A stretch of DNA of 43,542 nt, from contig JAFGJE010000183.1 of the NCBI GenBank assembly GCA_016929245.1, positions 1 through 43,542 of the forward strand. The letters run 5' to 3'. The translations under genes and the position numbers were made by a program. The notes below the pieces were generated by a model. The model was not told the DNA's origin, did not search any database, and saw only the letters and a program-made list of their open reading frames with translations. Source of the stretch: Phycisphaerae bacterium. GTDB lineage: Bacteria > Planctomycetota > Phycisphaerae > SM23-33. Of the stretch, positions 27,812 to 37,124 are shown piece after piece (position 1 is the stretch's first letter; every line of letters starts with the position of its first letter).

Positions 27812-29164
27812 ATGAACGATTGGATGGACGCCGACGGGCGCGTGCAACGCGCGCACGAACTGTACGAGAAGGGGCGCTGGCTCGAAGCGGCAGCGGAACT
27901 TCGCGCCGCCATCGAGTCGAATCCGTTCCACGCCTCCTGGCACTTCAATCTCGGTCTGGCGCTGGAGGCGATGGAGGATTACGTCAACGCCTGCAAATCC
28001 TACCAGAAAGCCCACGAACTGGATCCCGACGATATCGAAACCCTCAACTGTCTCGGGGTGAACTATACCCGCGTCGGGAAGTACGCCGAGGCCTTGGGAT
28101 GCTTCGAGGTGATCCAGAAGGTCAAGCCCGACTACGAACCGTGCTACTGCAACCGGATCGTCACGTACACGGAACTGTCGCGGCACGAGGAAGCCGAGTT
28201 GATGTTCTACCTCGCCCGGCAGGTGAAGGAGGAATGTCCGACGTGCTATTTCAACATCGGAAACAGCTTCTACACGCGCGAGCAGTACGACCGGGCGATT
28301 GACTGCTGGCGCCAGACGCTGCGCCTCTCCCCCGAGCATCCGCAGGCCCACGCGAGAATCGGAGACGCCTACTGGATCAAGGGCGATCTGGAAAAAGCCC
28401 GCGAGCATTACGAAGCCGAAGTGAACCTCACCCACCGAAGCGGCGAAGCGCTGCTGGACCTTGGCGAGGTGTTGATGGAATTAGGCCGTCTCACCGAAGC
28501 CGAGGAACACATCCGCACCGTCGTGGAAGAGAATCCCCAGTTCGCGCCGGGGCAATTCTCCATGGGTGAACTGGCGGAGAAGCGCAAAGAATATCCCCTG
28601 GCGGAAAAATGCTACCGCAAGGCGCTGGAACTGGACGAACGGTATCCCGGTGTCAAAACCCGCCTGGCGCGGCTGCTGCTGCGCATGAATCGTCAGAAGG
28701 AGGCCGCCAAATTCCTGATCGAGGAAATGCGGCAGTGCGGCAGCGATCCGGGGCGTCTCCAGGAGGTCGGGGAACTGCTGATCGAAACGCGGCAAACGGA
28801 CCAGGCGCGCGAGGTGCTCTCGCGCCTGGTGGAAATCAAACCCCGCGACGCGCACGCGAGGCACAACCTGGCGGTGAGTTACTTCCTGCAGGACAGCCTC
28901 AACGAGGGCATTCGTCACTGCCGCCACGCCCTGCGCCTGCAACCGAAATATCCATTGGCGCTGTACAACCTCGCCCTGGCGCACCTGCGGAAGGGGCAGG
29001 AGCATCGCGCCCGACACTACGTCGCCCGGGCGATGCGCCTCGCGCCGGAGGACAAGAATATTCAACAACTGGGCCAACGTCTGGGATTGCACGGTTTCTG
29101 GTCCAAACTTCGCGTGCGGTTGATTCCGAAACGCAAAAAGCATCATAAGCGGGTCGAAGAATAA
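27812..29164 (+). CDS. Tetratricopeptide-repeat protein
   Basis: Repeated TPR units, e.g. 'ASWHFNLGLALEAMEDYVNACKSYQKAHELDPDDIETLNCLGVNYTRVGKYAEALGCFE'. Confidence 0.93.
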   Translation: MNDWMDADGRVQRAHELYEKGRWLEAAAELRAAIESNPFHASWHFNLGLALEAMEDYVNACKSYQKAHELDPDDIETLNCLGVNYTRVGKYAEALGCFEVIQKVKPDYEPCYCNRIVTYTELSRHEEAELMFYLARQVKEECPTCYFNIGNSFYTREQYDRAIDCWRQTLRLSPEHPQAHARIGDAYWIKGDLEKAREHYEAEVNLTHRSGEALLDLGEVLMELGRLTEAEEHIRTVVEENPQFAPGQFSMGELAEKRKEYPLAEKCYRKALELDERYPGVKTRLARLLLRMNRQKEAAKFLIEEMRQCGSDPGRLQEVGELLIETRQTDQAREVLSRLVEIKPRDAHARHNLAVSYFLQDSLNEGIRHCRHALRLQPKYPLALYNLALAHLRKGQEHRARHYVARAMRLAPEDKNIQQLGQRLGLHGFWSKLRVRLIPKRKKHHKRVEE

Positions 29165-29182
29165 TCCGCGCCACCCAAGAGG

Positions 29183-29230
29183 AAACGCGAACCATGGAAA
29201 CGTAGAGTTTGCACGGTTCGCGTTTTTATT
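29183..29230 (+). terminator. Intrinsic terminator of TPR gene
   Basis: aaacgcgaacc (29183-29193) / ggttcgcgttt (29215-29225) followed by TTATT. Confidence 0.7.
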
Positions 29231-29244
29231 ATCTCTACGTTGTT

Positions 29245-29338
29245 TGTCATCCTGAGCGGAGCGCAGCGAAGTCGAAGGATCTTACGTGCTCGTACCCGTA
29301 AGGTCCTTCGACTTCGCTGCGCTCCGCTCAGGATGACA
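29245..29338. repeat. TGTCATCCTGAGCG hairpin repeat family R3, copy 2
   Basis: 42-bp arms 29245-29286 / 29297-29338 with 41/42 pairing. Confidence 0.93.
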
Positions 29339-29440
29339 AGAAGGGAAGGGATTTTATTTTCTTTCCCACGCGGCCTATAATGTTCCGTAGGTATCCCGCG
29401 ACCGGTGCATTCGTAAATCATCCTGGGAAGGAAGGCGATC

Positions 29441-30364
29441 ATGGACGAGTTCGGCTGGTTTTCCCGTCGGGAATTTTTGCGGGCGTCCCTGGCGGGGACG
29501 GCCGCGGCGCTGCTGCCGGGGCGACTGCTTTGGGGCGCCGCCGCCGACGCGGCGACGAAAGTCTGGGTCTTTCACGGCCCGGACCGAACGCGCCTGATGA
29601 ACGCCTGCCTTCAGACGATCGACAAGAACGGCGGATTCGGAACGGACGTGAAAAAACTCACGCTGAAAGTCAACGCCGCCTGGGCCCGCCCCGCCCGGAT
29701 GGCGGCCAACACCAATCCTGAACTGGTGGACGCGTTTTTGAAAGGTTGTCGCGAGCGGGGAATCAAGGAACTCGTCCTGCCGGAAAAATCCTGCGACCGG
29801 GCGTCGGAAAGTTTTCGACTCAGCGGTATCGAGGCGGCTGCCCAAGCCAACGGCGCGCATCTGCTCGATCTGCGGCGCGAGAAAAACGCCTTTGTGTCCA
29901 GGCAAATTCCGCGCGGCAGGAATCTCCGCCGGGCGGACGTCGCCCGCGAGGTGCTGGAAACCGACGCGCTGGTGAATCTGCCGGTCGTGAAGCATCACGG
30001 GGCGGCGCGCATGACGGCGGCGATGAAAAACTGGATGGGGTCGGTGGACGATCGGGGGGCGTGGCACCGCAATTATCTGCACCAGTGCATCGCGGATTTC
30101 AGTTCGTTCCTCAAACCGCGATGGTCGATCCTGGACGCGACGCGCGTGATGGCCAGCGGCGGGCCTAAGGGTCCTTCGCGGGACATTAAGACGCCCGAAC
30201 TGCTGATCCTCTCGCGCGATCCGGTGGCTGCCGACGCGTACGCGGCGACACTGCTGTCTCGACGCGGGGCGAAGGATGTGATGTATATCATGCTCGCCGA
30301 GCGCATGGGCGTCGGCGTGGCGGACCTGGAGAAAATGTCCGTGGAGAAAATCGAGGTCGAGTGA
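29441..30364 (+). CDS. DUF362 domain protein with Tat signal
   Basis: Twin-arginine-like 'SRREFLRASLAGTAAALLPGRLLWGAAADA'; 'TLKVNAAWARPARMAANTNPELVDAFLKGCRERGIKELVLPEKSCDR'; 'VNLPVVKHHGAARMTAAMKNWMGSV'. Confidence 0.85.
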   Translation: MDEFGWFSRREFLRASLAGTAAALLPGRLLWGAAADAATKVWVFHGPDRTRLMNACLQTIDKNGGFGTDVKKLTLKVNAAWARPARMAANTNPELVDAFLKGCRERGIKELVLPEKSCDRASESFRLSGIEAAAQANGAHLLDLRREKNAFVSRQIPRGRNLRRADVAREVLETDALVNLPVVKHHGAARMTAAMKNWMGSVDDRGAWHRNYLHQCIADFSSFLKPRWSILDATRVMASGGPKGPSRDIKTPELLILSRDPVAADAYAATLLSRRGAKDVMYIMLAERMGVGVADLEKMSVEKIEVE

Positions 30365-31605
30365 CGCGGCGCGTGAAGATAATCCGATGGTCGGTGCGCT
30401 TGGCGCTGCTGGGCGTCGCGGGGGTGCTGGCGGCGGGGGGCGTCGTGCCGGAGATTCTTGGAAGGTGGATTCCGTCGCTGAGTCCCCTGGCGGTGTTTTC
30501 GACGGCCCTGGCGCATCGCGGGTGGTATCTGGCGATCTACTGGTTGATCGGCCCGGTGCTGATGCTGGTCCTGGCGTTCTGGCGGGGCAGGTTGTTTTGC
30601 CGGTGGATGTGCCCGGTCGGCACGCTCGTGTCGCTCTCCTCGCGCGCGGGGGTGAAGAACGTATTTTGGCGGTGGCGCGTCAACGCGTCGCTGTTCTGGA
30701 TCGTGATCGTTTCCTCGCTTCTCGGCCTGCCGCTGCTGCTGATGCTCGATCCGCTGGCGACGTTTCAACGGGCCGCCGCCGCGGCGCGGGGGGTGTACTT
30801 CGGGCTGTCGCTCGTGCCGGGGTTGCTCCTGCCGGTGCTGCTGGTGCTGTGCGTCGTTCAGCCGATGATCTGGTGCACGCACATTTGCCCGTTAGGGTAC
30901 GGCCTGGAGCTTTTGCAGCGCCTGCGGCGGGACAAACCGCGACAGGTGTTTCAGCGGACGCGTCGTCATCTGCTGATCGGCCTGGCGGTGGGCGTGCCGG
31001 TGGGACTGCTGGGGCGATGGGCGTTTCGTCGGCGCGTGCAAACCCCGCGAACACCGATCCTTCCGCCCGGCGCGAAGGACGAGGAAAACTTCGCGGCCAC
31101 CTGTATCCGCTGCTACGCGTGCGTCAGCGCCTGTCCGATGCGCATCCTTCAGCCGGTCGGACCGGCGGATCGAATGTTGGGACAATGGTTTCAGCCGGAA
31201 GTGGTGTACAAGCCCTCGGCGGGCGAGGACGAGGGGTATTGCGAGGAAACCTGCACGATCTGTACGAACGTCTGCCCGACCGGCGCGATTCGGACGCTGA
31301 CCCTGCATCAGAAGCGCCAGCGGAAGATCGGAACCGCGAAGGTGATCCGCGAGGCGTGTCTCGCCTGGGCGGACAATCGGGATTGCATGGTCTGCCAGGA
31401 GCATTGTTCCTACGGCGTGATCGAAACGGAATGGAATGAATCCGAAACGCCGCGCCCGATCATCCGCGAGGATATATGTCGCGGCTGCGGACAATGCTAC
31501 CACGCATGCCCGGCCGTCCGACAAGGAAAAGCGATTCGTATACAAGGCGTGAAAGAACAAACCGAAATTAACGACGGTTATGCGGATCTGTTTGAAGAAG
31601 GATAG
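30361..31605 (+). CDS. NapH-like polyferredoxin membrane protein (4Fe-4S)
   Basis: 'FCRWMCPVGTLVSL', 'CTHICPLGYG', 'CIRCYACVSACPMRI', 'CTICTNVCPTGAI', 'CRGCGQCYHACP'; GTGA overlap with upstream gene. Confidence 0.88.
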   Translation: MTRRVKIIRWSVRLALLGVAGVLAAGGVVPEILGRWIPSLSPLAVFSTALAHRGWYLAIYWLIGPVLMLVLAFWRGRLFCRWMCPVGTLVSLSSRAGVKNVFWRWRVNASLFWIVIVSSLLGLPLLLMLDPLATFQRAAAAARGVYFGLSLVPGLLLPVLLVLCVVQPMIWCTHICPLGYGLELLQRLRRDKPRQVFQRTRRHLLIGLAVGVPVGLLGRWAFRRRVQTPRTPILPPGAKDEENFAATCIRCYACVSACPMRILQPVGPADRMLGQWFQPEVVYKPSAGEDEGYCEETCTICTNVCPTGAIRTLTLHQKRQRKIGTAKVIREACLAWADNRDCMVCQEHCSYGVIETEWNESETPRPIIREDICRGCGQCYHACPAVRQGKAIRIQGVKEQTEINDGYADLFEEG

Positions 31606-31625
31606 TAAAACAGCGTGTTGGGAAT

Positions 31626-31679
31626 AACAGCGCCGAACGGCAAGCCGACGCTCATGTCGGCTTGCCGTTCGGCGCTGTT
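31626..31679. repeat. Hairpin repeat family R2, copy 2, perfect
   Basis: aacagcgccgaacggcaagccgac (31626-31649) / gtcggcttgccgttcggcgctgtt (31656-31679), 24/24 paired, 6-nt loop. Confidence 0.95.
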
Positions 31680-31712
31680 GGGGAAACGAATCGATACTGG
31701 GATCCCCCCTCC

Positions 31713-32522
31713 CTATCCTCCCCCGGTGGGGGAGGGATTATTTTTTTTCGCCGGCGGTGGGTTCAGGGCTTGGATCGTGGTGGTCCAGATTTCCTCGGCG
31801 ATTTTTTTCATCCCGCGATTGCCCGGATGCCAGTTCACGCCGGGGTGTTTGAAATTCCCTTCCGAACCGGCGGAGTTTTTCGGGTCTTTCGACAACGGGC
31901 GAAGATCGACGAAGATCGAACCCGTTTCCTCGGCCACCTGCTTGACCAGGTCGTTGCGTTCGGCGTCCCGCCCCCACAGGCTGGGGATAATGATGATCGC
32001 GCTGGGATTGGCTTGTTTCAGCGCCGTGACGAGCCGGATGAACGGATCGACGAAATCCTTCCGGTTCGTCCGCGGGGGACGGAGGTTGTCCCCCATTTGC
32101 AGGACCACGAAATCGGGTTTGTACTCCAGCAGTTCCTTGCGCGTCTTGATCGCGTGGGCGAGCATGCTTTCGATTTTCAGTTCCGGTTCACGCCCCGCCG
32201 GTTTTTGCACGTCGCGGATTTTTTTGTACAGTTGATGCGCGTAATCGTTTTGCGGCGCCGTGGCGGCCATCCCCCAGTTGTTAGGCCAGCCCAGTTTTTC
32301 CGTGCTGGGCCCGTGTTTCGTGAGGGAATTTCCGACGATCAGAACCCGTTGGATCTTCGTGAGCGTTTCGGGAACCATCAAAGGCTTCTGCTTCATCGAG
32401 GAACAAACGGTGTCGCGCGTTTTTTTTTCGGACTTGTCGGATTTCGGTTCGTCGTCGGCGGAACCCGTCGACGTCAAAGACATCGGCAGAACCATAATCA
32501 TCAGGATAAAAAAACGTTTCAT
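31713..32522 (-). CDS. SGNH/GDSL-type hydrolase, secreted
   Basis: Signal MKRFFILMIMVLPMSLTSTGSA; 'RVLIVGNSLTKHGP' block I; 'GVNWHPGNRGMKKIAEEIW' (HPxxxG); C-terminus reads into a repeat. Confidence 0.8.
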   Translation of the reverse strand: MKRFFILMIMVLPMSLTSTGSADDEPKSDKSEKKTRDTVCSSMKQKPLMVPETLTKIQRVLIVGNSLTKHGPSTEKLGWPNNWGMAATAPQNDYAHQLYKKIRDVQKPAGREPELKIESMLAHAIKTRKELLEYKPDFVVLQMGDNLRPPRTNRKDFVDPFIRLVTALKQANPSAIIIIPSLWGRDAERNDLVKQVAEETGSIFVDLRPLSKDPKNSAGSEGNFKHPGVNWHPGNRGMKKIAEEIWTTTIQALNPPPAKKNNPSPTGGG

Positions 32523-32763
32523 GGGAATGAACTCCTGGATCTTGTTTACGAATTTTTTCAATCCAGTGCAATTTTATATGAAACACCGGGGGATATCGAG
32601 GTGTATTTCCGACTTTCCGGAAGGATATCCGATTGACTCAACGGGTGGTCGTGCACTACACTCACGATGTCGGGCGACGGGAGTTTGTCGTCCGGACCGG
32701 CTTGTTTCCCCCATTCCTGTTTGTCAGTACGCAAGCCGTGAGTCAGCGAGCGTTTCGGGAGTC

Positions 32764-33537
32764 GTGCGAGTGATCACCAAACCCGGCGGACATTTCAGGC
32801 GATTCTTTCTGCGAGGGTTGGCGGCGGTGCTTCCGACGGCCTTGACGATTGGTCTGATCGTCTGGGTGTTTTCCAAGATCCAGCAGTATTTCGGCGATTA
32901 TATCAACAAAGGCGCCGCCTACGTCACCACGCGCATCTACGTCTGGATCGCCGGGATCAGCGATCCGGACGCCGTCAGCCGGTTGCGGTTGAAGATCGTC
33001 ACGCTGTGGGATCATTGGCTGTTCTGGTTCGGATTCGCGCTGGCGGTGCTGGGGGTGTATTTCTTCGGGCGGTTCCTGGCGAGTTTTTTCGGACGAATTG
33101 TCTGGAGACTGATCGAAAAAACCCTCATCCAGCTTCCGATAATTAAGCAGGTGTATCCGTCCGTAAAACAGGTGACGGATTTCTTACTGGCGGAGCGGAA
33201 GTTAAAAGTATCGAAAGTGGTGGCGGTGGAATATCCACGTAAAGGTATTTGGTCATTAGGTTTAGTGACGAACCGGGGATTAAGGACGCTGGAGAAATTC
33301 TCCGCGGAGGACTTGTTGACGGTTTTTATCCCTTCCAGTCCGACCCCGATCACCGGATATACGATTACCGTTCGACGTGACGAAGTGATCGATCTTCCCT
33401 TAAGTCTGGATGACGCGTTGCGGTTTACCATCAGCGGCGGGGTCATTCAGCCGTCGGGAGAAACGCTCGGGGAGGGCGATCTTCCCCGGATCGATCCGTC
33501 AACCCTACGGAACACAAGTCAGGAAGGAGACGACTGA
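32764..33537 (+). CDS. DUF502-family membrane protein
   Basis: GTG start; 'FLRGLAAVLPTALTIGLIVWVFSKIQQYFGDY', 'YPRKGIWSLGLVTNRG', 'VFIPSSPTPITGYTITV'. Confidence 0.85.
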   Translation: MRVITKPGGHFRRFFLRGLAAVLPTALTIGLIVWVFSKIQQYFGDYINKGAAYVTTRIYVWIAGISDPDAVSRLRLKIVTLWDHWLFWFGFALAVLGVYFFGRFLASFFGRIVWRLIEKTLIQLPIIKQVYPSVKQVTDFLLAERKLKVSKVVAVEYPRKGIWSLGLVTNRGLRTLEKFSAEDLLTVFIPSSPTPITGYTITVRRDEVIDLPLSLDDALRFTISGGVIQPSGETLGEGDLPRIDPSTLRNTSQEGDD

Positions 33538-33852
33538 GTGAACATTACCATTGAAGCCAGGCACATGGAAGTGACCGACGCGATCCGTCAGTACGCCGAA
33601 TCCAAGGTCGAAAAGCTCCCGAAGTTTTACGACAACATCCAGTCCATCGAGGTGGTCATCGACATGGACGGCGGGCAGCCCGCGGTGGAAATCATCGTGC
33701 AGGCCAGCCGAAAGAACACGTTCGTGGCGCATCATCGCGACGCGGACCTGTACGCCGGGATCGATGAATGCGTGGACAAGGTTTCGCAGCAGCTTCGGCG
33801 GCACAAGGACAAGGTGCGGGATCGCCAGGGGACGCCGCACGGCGAGGTATAA
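33538..33852 (+). CDS. hpf: Ribosome hibernation-promoting factor / RaiA family
   Basis: 'MNITIEARHMEVTDAIRQYAESKVEKLPKFYDNIQSIEVVIDMDGGQPAVEIIVQA'; TGAGTG junction with upstream gene. Confidence 0.92.
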   Translation: MNITIEARHMEVTDAIRQYAESKVEKLPKFYDNIQSIEVVIDMDGGQPAVEIIVQASRKNTFVAHHRDADLYAGIDECVDKVSQQLRRHKDKVRDRQGTPHGEV

Positions 33853-34134
33853 TCGGCTTCGCGCGGACCGGGTCGCGGTGATCTCAAACCGGTCGGAAAG
33901 AATCGCGACGGCAATGGGGTTGCAGTCGTCGCCCGCGCCGGGTACACTGGGGACTCTACCACCGGTGGTTCCGAGTTGTTTTGGAAAACCGAGACGGTGG
34001 TGGTGTTTTAGGATCTCGCTTGCTGTTCGAGTAATGGACTTGAGATAACCGTAGTTCATGGGCCAAGTTGCCGCCGACGGATGTGTGTCGGTCTTGCGCC
34101 GTCTACGGTGCGTTTTTACATCCGGGAGCAAAGA

Positions 34135-34602
34135 ATGAAACTGTCGGACATCGTGGTGACCGACGCGATTCAGGCCCAGTTGCGGGCCAGGACGCGTGAC
34201 GAGGCCATCCAGGAACTGGTGGCTGCCCTGGCGAGCGCCGGGGCGATTGCCAAAAAGAGTGTGGGCGAAATCGCCAAGGCCATCATCGCGCGGGAATCGC
34301 AAGCCACCACGGGCATCGGAAAGGGAATCGCCCTTCCGCACGCGAAGATCAAGGAAATCAAGAAACCCATCGCCACCATCGGCGGGGCGCCGGAGGGGCT
34401 GGACTTCAACAGTCTGGACTCCCAGCCGGTGTATTCGGTGATCCTTCTGTTGAGCAGTCCGGACAATCCCGATGAGCATTTGCAGGCGATGGAGACCATT
34501 TTCCGGCACGTCCAGCGGGACATGTTCCGGAAATTCCTTCGCCAGGCGCAGACGACCGAGGCGGTCGTCGACCTGGTGACCGAGGCCGACGAAATGGGCT
34601 AA
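34135..34602 (+). CDS. ptsN: PTS EIIA (Ntr/fructose-type) domain protein
   Basis: 'MKLSDIVVTDAIQAQLRARTRDEAIQELV', 'GIGKGIALPHAKI' active-site His region. Confidence 0.9.
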   Translation: MKLSDIVVTDAIQAQLRARTRDEAIQELVAALASAGAIAKKSVGEIAKAIIARESQATTGIGKGIALPHAKIKEIKKPIATIGGAPEGLDFNSLDSQPVYSVILLLSSPDNPDEHLQAMETIFRHVQRDMFRKFLRQAQTTEAVVDLVTEADEMG

Positions 34603-34657
34603 GCGCGGGCTTACGCCCTGAAATCCGAACCTTGATGTACCCTATGGAATTTTCCCG

Positions 34658-34942
34658 GTGTCGAACGTTCAGCGTGATGTCACGATTGTCAACAAATACG
34701 GCCTGCACGCCCGACCGGCGATGCAGTTCGTGGAGTTGGCGAACAAATTCGCCAGCGGCATCGAGGTGTCCAAGGCGTCGCTGACCGTGGACGCCAAGAG
34801 CATCATGTCCGTGATGCGCTTGGCGGCGACGAAGGGAACCACGCTGAAAATCGTCGCCGACGGAGACGACGCGGCCGACGCGGTCGAAGCCCTCGCGGAG
34901 CTGATCGCCGGCGGATTCGGTGAAATGGAACCGGGAAGTTGA
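34658..34942 (+). CDS. ptsH: HPr-family phosphocarrier protein
   Basis: 'VNKYGLHARPAMQFVELANKF' (His15 motif), 'DAKSIMSVMRLAA' (Ser46-type motif). Confidence 0.95.
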   Translation: MSNVQRDVTIVNKYGLHARPAMQFVELANKFASGIEVSKASLTVDAKSIMSVMRLAATKGTTLKIVADGDDAADAVEALAELIAGGFGEMEPGS

Positions 34943-34991
34943 TCCTTTTCGGTTTTTCCGCCGACGGACGGGCCGCGGGAAGGAAAGAACT

Positions 34992-35327
34992 ATGAATAAA
35001 AAAAGTAAATCCATTCCGAAAGAGGTTCAAGAAGCCGTTCAGGAAGAAGTACACCGGTTCAATCAAAAAAACAGCGGTCGGGAAGACTGCTATTACGAGG
35101 TGCGTTTCAGAGGAAAGCACTGTTACCTGGACCGATCGGATTTCGGACGGTTAGGACCCATTTGCAGGCTCACCTACAAGGGCGCCGTCGACGACTGGGA
35201 TTTTTCCATATTCAAATGGAGCTCCGAACGATACGATCCGGAGGAATGGATGTTTCCGGGCAGTGAATTGGTGGATGGAACCGTCAAAGGCGCAATGCGC
35301 GCGGGACTGGAAGCCTATCCCGTCTGA
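34992..35327 (+). CDS. Small protein of unknown function between HPr and EI genes
   Basis: 111 aa, Shine-Dalgarno-like aggaaag upstream; 'YYEVRFRGKHCYLDRSDFGRLGPICRLTYKGAVDDWDFSIFKWSSERYDPEEWMFPG'. Confidence 0.75.
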   Translation: MNKKSKSIPKEVQEAVQEEVHRFNQKNSGREDCYYEVRFRGKHCYLDRSDFGRLGPICRLTYKGAVDDWDFSIFKWSSERYDPEEWMFPGSELVDGTVKGAMRAGLEAYPV

Positions 35328-35381
35328 GCACGTGGATTCCGGCAAAAGCGTCCCGAGAAACCATGGAAATCTGAAACCATT

Positions 35382-37124
35382 ATGATCCAGAAGAAGGGCA
35401 TTGGGGTTTCGCCGGGTGTGGCGATATCGCAAGTTGTCGTGATCGACAACGAGGATTTCGACATCCCCGAACGTCACGTGCCCGTCGACCATGCGCAGAA
35501 CGAACTGGATCGACTCGACCAGGCGATCAGCTTCTCCAAGCAGGAAATTCTCGACCTCCAGAAACGCACCGTCGAACGGATCGGAAAGGAGGCGGCCAGC
35601 ATCTTCGATTTCCATCTCGGTCTGCTGGACGACAAGGTGCTGTACAAGAAATTCAAGGATACCATCCACAGCGGGCACGTTACCGCGGAGTACGCCGTGG
35701 CGACCGTCCTGCGGGCCTACGCGCGGGAATTCCTCGCCATGCCGCAGTATCTCGCCGAGCGCGTCAAGGACGTGTACGACATCGAGAAAAAGCTGCTGCG
35801 GAATCTCACCGGGCAGTCCCGCCAGTCGCTGGCGCACCTGACGCGCGACGTGATCGTCATCGCCCACGACATGACGCCCAGCCAGACGGCCGGGATGGAC
35901 CGCGAGCATATCAAGGGCATCGCCACGGACGCCGGCGGCGCGACCAGCCACACCGCGATCATCGCCCGCGCGCTGGGCATTCCCGCGGTCGTCGGACTGG
36001 AGGACATCACCACCCTCGCCACCGGCGGCGACACCGTCATCATCGACGGCGTGCACGGAACCGTCATCGTCTCTCCCGGAGACGAGACGAGGAAGCAGTA
36101 TGAAAAACTCGCCAGGCAGCAGGTGGAATTCGTTCATTCCCTCGACGCGTTGCAGGAATTGCCCGCGGTCACGAAGGACGGCCATCATATCACGCTGCTG
36201 GGCAACATCGAATTTCCCGAGGAAGTGCACGCCGTGCGGAACAAGGGCGGCGAGGGCGTGGGGTTGTATCGAACGGAATTCCTCTTTCTCGGATCGGACA
36301 CCGAACCGACCGAGGAGGATCACTACCAGGCCTACCGCGAGGTGATCGAACTGTGCGAGGACGGTCCGGTCATTATCCGCACGCTGGACCTGGGAGCCGA
36401 CAAGTACACGCAAAGCCGCGCCCGCACCCCGGAGCGCAACCCGTTTCTGGGATGTCGTTCGATCCGGTTCTGCCTGCAGAACCTGCCGCTGTTTCGCCGG
36501 CAGATTCGCGCGATTCTCCGCGCGAGCACCGACGGCGACGTGCACATGCTCTTCCCGCTGGTCTCGAACATCACCGAGCTTCGCCAGGCGAAAAGCCTCG
36601 TCCGCGACGTCGCGGAGGACCTCGAGGAAGAGGGCGTGCCGCACCGGCATGACATTCCGATCGGGATCATGGTCGAGGTGCCCTCGACGGCCCTCCAGGC
36701 CGACGCCTTCGCCAAGGAAGTGGACTTCTTTTCCATCGGCACGAACGACCTGGTGCAGTACACCCTCGCCGTCGACCGCGGAAACGAACGCGTCGCGCCG
36801 CTGTTCACCGCCGCCCACCCGGCGGTGCTGCGCCTCATCCGCGAGGTGATCCGCACCGGGCAGCAGCAGGACGTCTCCGTGAGCCTGTGCGGGGAAATCG
36901 CCGGCGATCCCGAATACACCATGCTCCTGCTGGGACTGGGATTGCGACGCTTCTCCTGCACCCCCTCGGCGATTCCGGAAGTCAAGAAAGTCATCCGTTC
37001 GGTCACCATGCAGCAGTCGCTGGAAGTCGCCCGGCAGGTCAGCCGGTTCGATTCCGACAAGGAAATCACCAGTTATCTCCGGGCCGTGGTGCGGAAAGTG
37101 CTTCCGGAACTGTATAACGAATAA
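35382..37124 (+). CDS. ptsI: Phosphoenolpyruvate-protein phosphotransferase (PTS enzyme I)
   Basis: 'MIQKKGIGVSPGVAISQ', 'DAGGATSHTAIIARALGIPAVVG', 'GVGLYRTEFLFL', 'SIGTNDLVQYTLAVDRGN', 'SLCGEIAGDPEYTMLLLGLGLRRFSCTPSAIPEVK'. Confidence 0.96.
   Translation: MIQKKGIGVSPGVAISQVVVIDNEDFDIPERHVPVDHAQNELDRLDQAISFSKQEILDLQKRTVERIGKEAASIFDFHLGLLDDKVLYKKFKDTIHSGHVTAEYAVATVLRAYAREFLAMPQYLAERVKDVYDIEKKLLRNLTGQSRQSLAHLTRDVIVIAHDMTPSQTAGMDREHIKGIATDAGGATSHTAIIARALGIPAVVGLEDITTLATGGDTVIIDGVHGTVIVSPGDETRKQYEKLARQQVEFVHSLDALQELPAVTKDGHHITLLGNIEFPEEVHAVRNKGGEGVGLYRTEFLFLGSDTEPTEEDHYQAYREVIELCEDGPVIIRTLDLGADKYTQSRARTPERNPFLGCRSIRFCLQNLPLFRRQIRAILRASTDGDVHMLFPLVSNITELRQAKSLVRDVAEDLEEEGVPHRHDIPIGIMVEVPSTALQADAFAKEVDFFSIGTNDLVQYTLAVDRGNERVAPLFTAAHPAVLRLIREVIRTGQQQDVSVSLCGEIAGDPEYTMLLLGLGLRRFSCTPSAIPEVKKVIRSVTMQQSLEVARQVSRFDSDKEITSYLRAVVRKVLPELYNE

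Noticed and set aside
29143-29442. 99-aa minus-strand ORF
   Set aside because: Runs through terminator and hairpin repeat R3; no motif.
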